Shown here in pieces: positions 57,911-64,000 of a stretch of 64,000 bases of DNA. A program made the position numbers and the translations under genes. This DNA comes from Adiantum capillus-veneris. Lineage: Eukaryota > Streptophyta > Polypodiopsida > Polypodiales > Pteridaceae. The stretch is taken from positions 125,284,470 to 125,348,469 of the forward strand of contig CM043962.1 in NCBI GenBank assembly GCA_014529385.2, given 5' to 3'. Position 1 is the stretch's first letter. Every line of letters begins with the position of its first letter. Under the pieces are notes generated by a model. The model saw only the letters and a program-made list of their open reading frames with translations. It searched no databases and had not been told where the DNA came from.

Positions 57911-60121
57911 CACTGCATATATGTAATAGCTATTCCATTGTTAGATGTAGAATACTGAATAAGCTCAGTTTCTTAGCTATCTAGAAGAGGACTCCCAACT
58001 TGAGATGATGAGATGAAAATTTCAAATAGCTTCAGATGAAAAAATGTATGAAACTTAAATGAAAGACTTCAAATTACAGATATGGAATAGGACAACTGAA
58101 AAATATATTCACAATCTGAATAAGGTTCAGATGGAAGGCTCATATATCAGAGCTCTATAAAGATTAATCTGGAAGTTGAACTGGCACAAACCCGAGTAAT
58201 GTATGTTCTTAAGCTCTACAAGATACAAAGATCAAGGACACATTACTAGGGACAAATTATTCGGGTCTATTCACAAGTATCAAGACAAGGTTTTGATTAA
58301 TCATAGTAGTCGCATAGTGTAGGGTAACCGGGGGTAACTCTGCTAGGTCACTTGATCAACTTTCAAGTAAATACTCAAAGATAATCTGTCGTCCAAGGCA
58401 TCTCCTAGGGATTGTTGGCATGTTCAAAGTTTCAAGGGTTTATCTCCTGCGCTTGCCATTTTGTTTGTATCGAGGGTTCTTTTTCTCGGGTCTCTGAACC
58501 ATCTATATGCACTAGGATTTTAGTAGGTTTGGCCACCATGTGATTTTGTTGAGTACTGAAGGCCACATTTTGTTTCTTGATAATCCAATAAAAAGAATCT
58601 TTCTCAAGCTGCTACCTTCTTTCTGTTATCATCTCCACTTTATAAGGCATCAACTGGTGCCAGGTATTTGTATCTTGTTTGTACAGACCCTTCTTTCCTT
58701 CGCCAACTTATGGCAGATGGATGTTGTTTGTATCCACTAGGCTCAGTCTAGCTGATTTGGCTTTAATTGAAGCCTCGGATAGAACTTTAGACATCTCTTT
58801 AAATTGAGGTTCTAAATTAGATTTGTTGGCTAGTTTGTTCAATTAAGAGTCTTTGACAAAGACTTGTAGTACATTGTTTGTGTGCTTTATCAGTACATTG
58901 ACCTATGCTTTCCATTGTCTCATCATACCTCTATAGTTGACCAGGTCATCCTTTAGTTCTGAGATTGTATCTTTTTCTTTAGTGTCATTGAGTATTAACT
59001 TCCAGGAAATCCATAAAGCATTTCTTTTCTCATATTATCTATGATCTGAATGTATCTCATTTTATCAATAGGTTCATTGTAGACTGGATGCAAAGCTCGA
59101 TCAAACCTAGGAAGCACATCTTCTTTCATGGGTAAGGCATAGTTTAGCAAGACTTTTATATGATTCATTACTATGTATGTAATGTTCCAAACAAAAAAAT
59201 TTGATAGAGGGCGATTATAGAAGGACTTAACTCATATCATAACTTGTTGACCACCTACAAGCTATTTCACTCTCAATTGCATCTTACTCTTACTCCCAAT
59301 CCCAATCTCATCATATACACTCACAATCACAATTACAATCCCATTGTCAATCATAAACACAATCGTGCAACCTCCACTGATGATAGAGGTTGTCCCCTAG
59401 AATAGCTAGCCAAAAAGTTGATAGTTTCATAGTTGAGTCCAATTTTTAGTAAAGCAAGGCAAAAAATAGGGTTAAGAGAAGGCATCCAACACACAACCAC
59501 AAAATCGCACTAGAAATATCTAATATGTCCTAAACTTTTAACAGAAAAAAACTTTGACAAATTATATAGAATAGATTGGAAAAAATTATAGAAGGAGCTT
59601 AGCTCGTATTATACCTTTTTAACCACCCTTGAGCTATCTCACTCTCAATTGAGCCTCAGTCTCACTCCCAATCGCGCCTCATTATCACTCCCAATCCCAA
59701 TCTCACACACACTAGTAATCACGATCACGATCACACTCTCAATCACAAGCAATCAGAATCTCGGAGCTTGCTAGTATGATAGAGGTTGTCTCCTAGAATA
59801 GCTATTTGAAAAGTGGCTATTTTTATAATCGACTCCAGTCTATTAGTAAAGAAAATAAAAAAATAGCGCTGAAAAGAGGCCTTCTGCATTGACCACAAAA
59901 TGGCACAAAATATCCAATACTTCCTAAATCTTTTGCCATTTTCAATGGCTCATAGTTCCCAATCCGCTCCAAATATATTTGGGTAGGTCTCACATGAATT
60001 TTTTCACCTTGTGGTACTCTTTATATGAGCCAAAAAAAAATCACATCTAGACCAGATTCTCCAAAAATTATTCTGCATGTTGGCAATTTCTACAAAAACA
60101 ATGTCAAGTAGGCACCATCGA
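57911..60121 (-). repeat. Repeat R/S, unit 2, uninterrupted copy
   Basis: The fullest copy of the unit. The minus strand shows LNYALPMKEDVLPRFDRALHP, IDKMRYIQII and MRKEMLYGFPG (59160-58990). After a frame change come ELKDDLVNYRGMMRQWKA, NLEPQFKEMSKVLSEASIKA, SLVDTNNIHLP and SFYWIIKKQNVAFS, with stops. The rest (59200-60121) holds a two-fold tandem (blocks at about 59390 and 59783) and CAATCACAATC-type sequence. Confidence 0.72.
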
Positions 60122-61121
<1,000 letters not shown>

Positions 61122-61184
61122 GTGCTTGTTTTCCTTGCCATGTCTATGAGAGAAGCAATTTACTTTATCTTCATGCTCTAGAAG

Positions 61185-61196
61185 TGGTATTAGAGC
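61185..61196 (+). other. Candidate tRNA-Met primer site
   Basis: TGGTATTAGAGC is identical to the copia 1 primer site and lies 64 bp after a (TC)n(AC)n tract. It may mark a decayed plus-strand LTR element whose LTR included the tract. No LTR partner or gag is recognisable downstream. Confidence 0.4.
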
Positions 61197-61837
61197 TATA
61201 TGGTAGCATTTTTTGAAGTAGCAAATAGCCAAGTTCATTGCTCACAAAGCTTGGAAATAAAGAGCAAGTAGGATGGGCATTAGAGCAATATCAACTGATG
61301 TAGAGAGAAATTGGAAGCTTTGAAGAGAAAATGCTCAAGGCTTCAGGTTGTAGAGGAGTGTACTTAGCAACTTGAGAAAAGCTAGCATCCGCTAGTGCAA
61401 AAGGCTAGATTGAGGGAGACCAATGCTGGCTGCTTCAACCATTAGCTTGCTTTGATTAAGTTGCAATACACATGTAGACCCTTTAATTTTTTTACCAAAG
61501 CCTTATGAAGTAGTCCAATGGGATATATACATCTAGCTTTTGTAATAAATTATGGACTTTATAGACCCTTTTGTCTTCTACCATTAAGCCCATCTTGAAT
61601 TTATACAATAAACCTAAAACATTGACATACTTCAACATTAAATTTGTCTATAAGTACACTAACATTCTTAATAGCATCCTATATAAACCATTTAATATGT
61701 TTTCAATCTCATTTGATTTTCTAGATTTTGTAAAAATGTGGAACCTTTTGGTATACATGTTCTTACCACCACAGACATCATCAACATTGGCACACATGTC
61801 ACGTTAAAGGACTTCTTTTTGTAAAGGAGTTAACCAT
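61197..61837. other. Unassigned DNA upstream of the RT-like relic
   Basis: No motif recognised; only short frames. It may belong to the element that carried the relic. Confidence 0.4.
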
Positions 61838-63150
61838 ATTCCTATGGTCCCTTTAGACCCTATAGATTTACTAAGGAAATGATTGTTGTACGGTCAAGAA
61901 TATGTAATATTCTTGGTATAGCTAATTGTGGTATGCACCACAATCATATATCTCAAAAAATTGATGAAGCCTTTAAAGTCAAATTCCCATAACATTGGGT
62001 AAATCAATTACGTTGGTTTCTAGACCTTGATCTGATGAATGAAATTGAGTCTCTTCTAGAGTACTTGTTTATTTGTGGTCTAGATAAGTCTTCTCAAACC
62101 CCTGTATTTATTTGTAAAAACATTGCTCATCTAGCATCCTATAAAAGGCTATCATCTGATGAATTTCAAATTTCTCACCGATCTGAGGACAAAATAATTA
62201 TAGATGTCATAAGATTCTCCTGAGAGAACGATATAGTACTTCCCTCTAAAAATACTTTATCATATCTCATGGGCAGTTACAAAATTTACAAGCAGGAATT
62301 TAGATGAATAACCAATGCACATGATTGTATTTTTCCACCTTAAATTTTCCTCTTAGCATCTATTCTGAAGGCATTAAACACTGGCCTTGTTGAATACACA
62401 AAAAGTTTCCATAAGAAACTAAAGATCTTCTCAAAGTTTACTATTAGTAATTGCTGGACTATTAATAATCCATATGATTTTTTGACAAACCTACCAAATA
62501 GATCTTCTTAGCAAATGGGATATGCATGCTCCCCATTGTGGTGTGATCTATATTTAGCATGGTTTGAGGTCGACTATATCCAAAGATTGTCAAGAGTACA
62601 AAAAACTAACATGTTATAGGCATTTTTATACTCATGGAGATACATGGATGATCTCCTCCTCCTCCACAATCGGTATGTATTAGAATACCTTAACCACAGT
62701 AGAACTCTCTCAGTAGATAAAGATCCCTTTTCTATTTACCCACTTGATTTGATCAATATTGATTTGATCAATATCAAGCCCACTTATGATACACATATCA
62801 CTTCTTATTTTAGCATTACAACCAAGATCCTCCGACCCTTCATTGGAGAACTTGATACTTATACTTGTTTAAAAAAAGACAGCTTGTCATGCAACTATGT
62901 GAATTTTATTAATGCTGACAACAACTGGCTCAAACAAATGACAAAAAAGGTATGTATATCTCAAGTTCTACCTGTCATTTACAATGCATCAAGAACCTCA
63001 TTTGCATTTAGTGATTTTTCTCGACTCATTGACCTCTTTGAAAAGAACTACTTCTGCCCAAAAAGGATCACTATACATATTACACATTTTCTTAAGTATA
63101 ACCATTTCCCTAACATTCAATTTGATGTGTCACTACTTATAAAGCTTTTG
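61838..63150 (+). pseudogene. Reverse-transcriptase-like relic with YMDD box
   Basis: One frame can be followed for about 430 codons with stops at 61990, 62221, 62305, 62341, 62509 and 62617 and no need for a frameshift. From 62644 it is open for 201 codons, the last part past the relic. Visible features: LPSKNTLSYLMGSYKIYKQEFR then ITNAHDC (like the region before RT motif A), GYACSPLWCDLYLAWFE (like RT motif B) and WRYMDDLLLL (motif C). Further on LIDLFEKNYFCPKRITIHITHFLKYNHFP resembles the segment after the palm in Penelope-like RTs. It is not copia or gypsy. Penelope-like is my best guess; another non-LTR or unassigned RT is possible. Confidence 0.6.
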
Positions 63151-63159
63151 GTGGTGGAT

Positions 63160-63195
63160 GGTCCACTTGGTGGCCTACCCCCCACCAAGTGGACC
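63160..63195. repeat. Hairpin, 14-bp perfect arms
   Basis: GGTCCACTTGGTGG (63160-63173) pairs with CCACCAAGTGGACC (63182-63195) across an 8-base loop. It sits between the RT-like relic and the copia 2 LTR and may be a transposon terminus or a terminator-like structure; function unknown. Confidence 0.8.
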
Positions 63196-63221
63196 TTTCC
63201 TCAGGGATGGGGGAGGGTCTC

Positions 63222-63392
63222 TGTTGTTGACAATGGAAGAGGACCGTGACAAGAGATGAGAGAGGGAGAGACAGAGCAAGATGACACCAGATCTGCAAAC
63301 CCCAAAGTCTGTAGAATACTCACACAGATGATGTATATATAGAGGGGCCCATGTGCTATATATGGAGCTCATGCTATATATAGATCTCAACA
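63222..63392 (-). repeat. 3' LTR of copia element 2 (171 bp)
   Basis: On the minus strand it starts TGTTGAGATC after the polypurine stretch CAGTGGGGG and ends CCATTGTCAACAACA. Layout, length and the adjoining 3' untranslated sequence match copia 1, but the bodies differ, so it is a related subfamily. The rest of the element extends past the window. Confidence 0.75.
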
Positions 63393-64000
63393 CCCCCACT
63401 GAAATAAGGGTCCCTAATTGTGGATGAGAAAACCCTTGGGGGCTCAAGGGAAAAACCCACAGCTCTATATACACCCACCGTTATATGAATAATATCATTG
63501 AATTTACAAATAATTCTTACGAGGAGCTACATCACTCCTATCAAGTATAACAGTGGCCTTAAAAGGCTCAAGAGAGAGATATCTTTGTGTAGACTACCAA
63601 CATCTGCTCACCAAAAATGTCTTCATAAACTTCTTTATCCTACCATAATCTCTTCACCGGAAAATTCCTTGATATATTTTAACTTTTGGTCATACCTGCA
63701 AATATCATATACTCAAGAAATACAATCAATAAAATCTTAGCAATGTCAATGAAAATAATCACAATCAAAATGTCATAAGAGAAGGTTTGCAATGATGTCC
63801 TTCTTGTAACATAACAATGGATAATACATAAATACAAGACATGAGATGACGTCCATACAATATTCAAGAAAATTTCCATAACAATGATGACATGACAATC
63901 AGATAACACATATGCATGTATAACAAAACAAGAGTATATGTGCGCACATTTGTATATATAACGAGATGATCTCCATATGAAATTCAAGACAATTGACATA
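63393..64000 (-). mobile_element. 3' untranslated end of copia 2 and unassigned flank
   Basis: The first 90 bases resemble the copia 1 3' region, including CCCTTGGGGG and CAAGGGAAAAACCC. After about 63520 nothing is recognisable. A weak repeat of about 120 bp (GAGATGA(C/T)(G/C)TCCATA...ATTCAAGA) shows at 63842 and 63962. No RNase H sequence was identified before the window ends. Confidence 0.5.

Overview
The window reads as intergenic DNA from a large, repeat-rich land-plant nuclear genome. The evidence is Ty3/gypsy chromovirus and dual-RNase-H (Tat-type) retrotransposons, Ty1/copia elements primed by initiator tRNA-Met, a CACTA-type transposon end, long foldback elements, many (TC)n/(GA)n/(AC)n tracts, and one dirigent-family gene relic. 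A seed-free plant such as a fern or lycophyte is possible, but nothing here proves it. No intact host gene, tRNA or rRNA gene was found.

Layout. 1-470: terminal part of a CACTA-type element, ending inside the first gypsy element. 471-17869: head-to-tail array of three chromovirus copies (family A, + strand) in the order internal-LTR-internal-LTR-internal. Copies 1 and 2 lie exactly 6,780 bp apart over about 5 kb; copy 3 is truncated and carries a duplicated reverse-transcriptase active-site block. 17870-22950: old non-coding DNA with a C-run, a 53-bp minisatellite, a 441-bp foldback element and one copy of a dispersed repeat (R). 22950-28332: 5' part of a minus-strand gypsy element (family C: LTR, primer site, large gag, and a leader holding about 285-bp repeats with a 22-bp palindrome). 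It abuts 28333-33800, a decayed fourth family A copy with its 3' LTR. 33801-46288: a minus-strand dual-RNase-H gypsy element (family B) whose protease region is split by a near-complete relative (34509-43187) with paired 1.14-kb LTRs.

47653-48270 is a dirigent-like pseudogene with two in-frame TAG codons. Its 3' tail recurs at about 57.29 kb and 60.12 kb within roughly 2.8-kb tandem units that also contain repeat R. A 6-kb copia element (50175-56213, minus) sits in the first unit, and a second copy of the foldback element sits in the gag of that copia. 61.8-63.15 kb holds a single-frame, stop-riddled reverse-transcriptase-like relic with a YMDD box. The window ends in the 3' LTR and flank of a second copia element.

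The elements form a nesting series: CACTA into A; C into A; B into B; foldback into copia into the dirigent-tail array. Almost all coding capacity is selfish and decayed. The most unusual items are the indel-free tandem chromovirus array with shared stop codons, the two-copy foldback family, the palindrome-cored repeat in the family C leader, the multi-copy repeat R with unidentified coding potential, and the YMDD relic.
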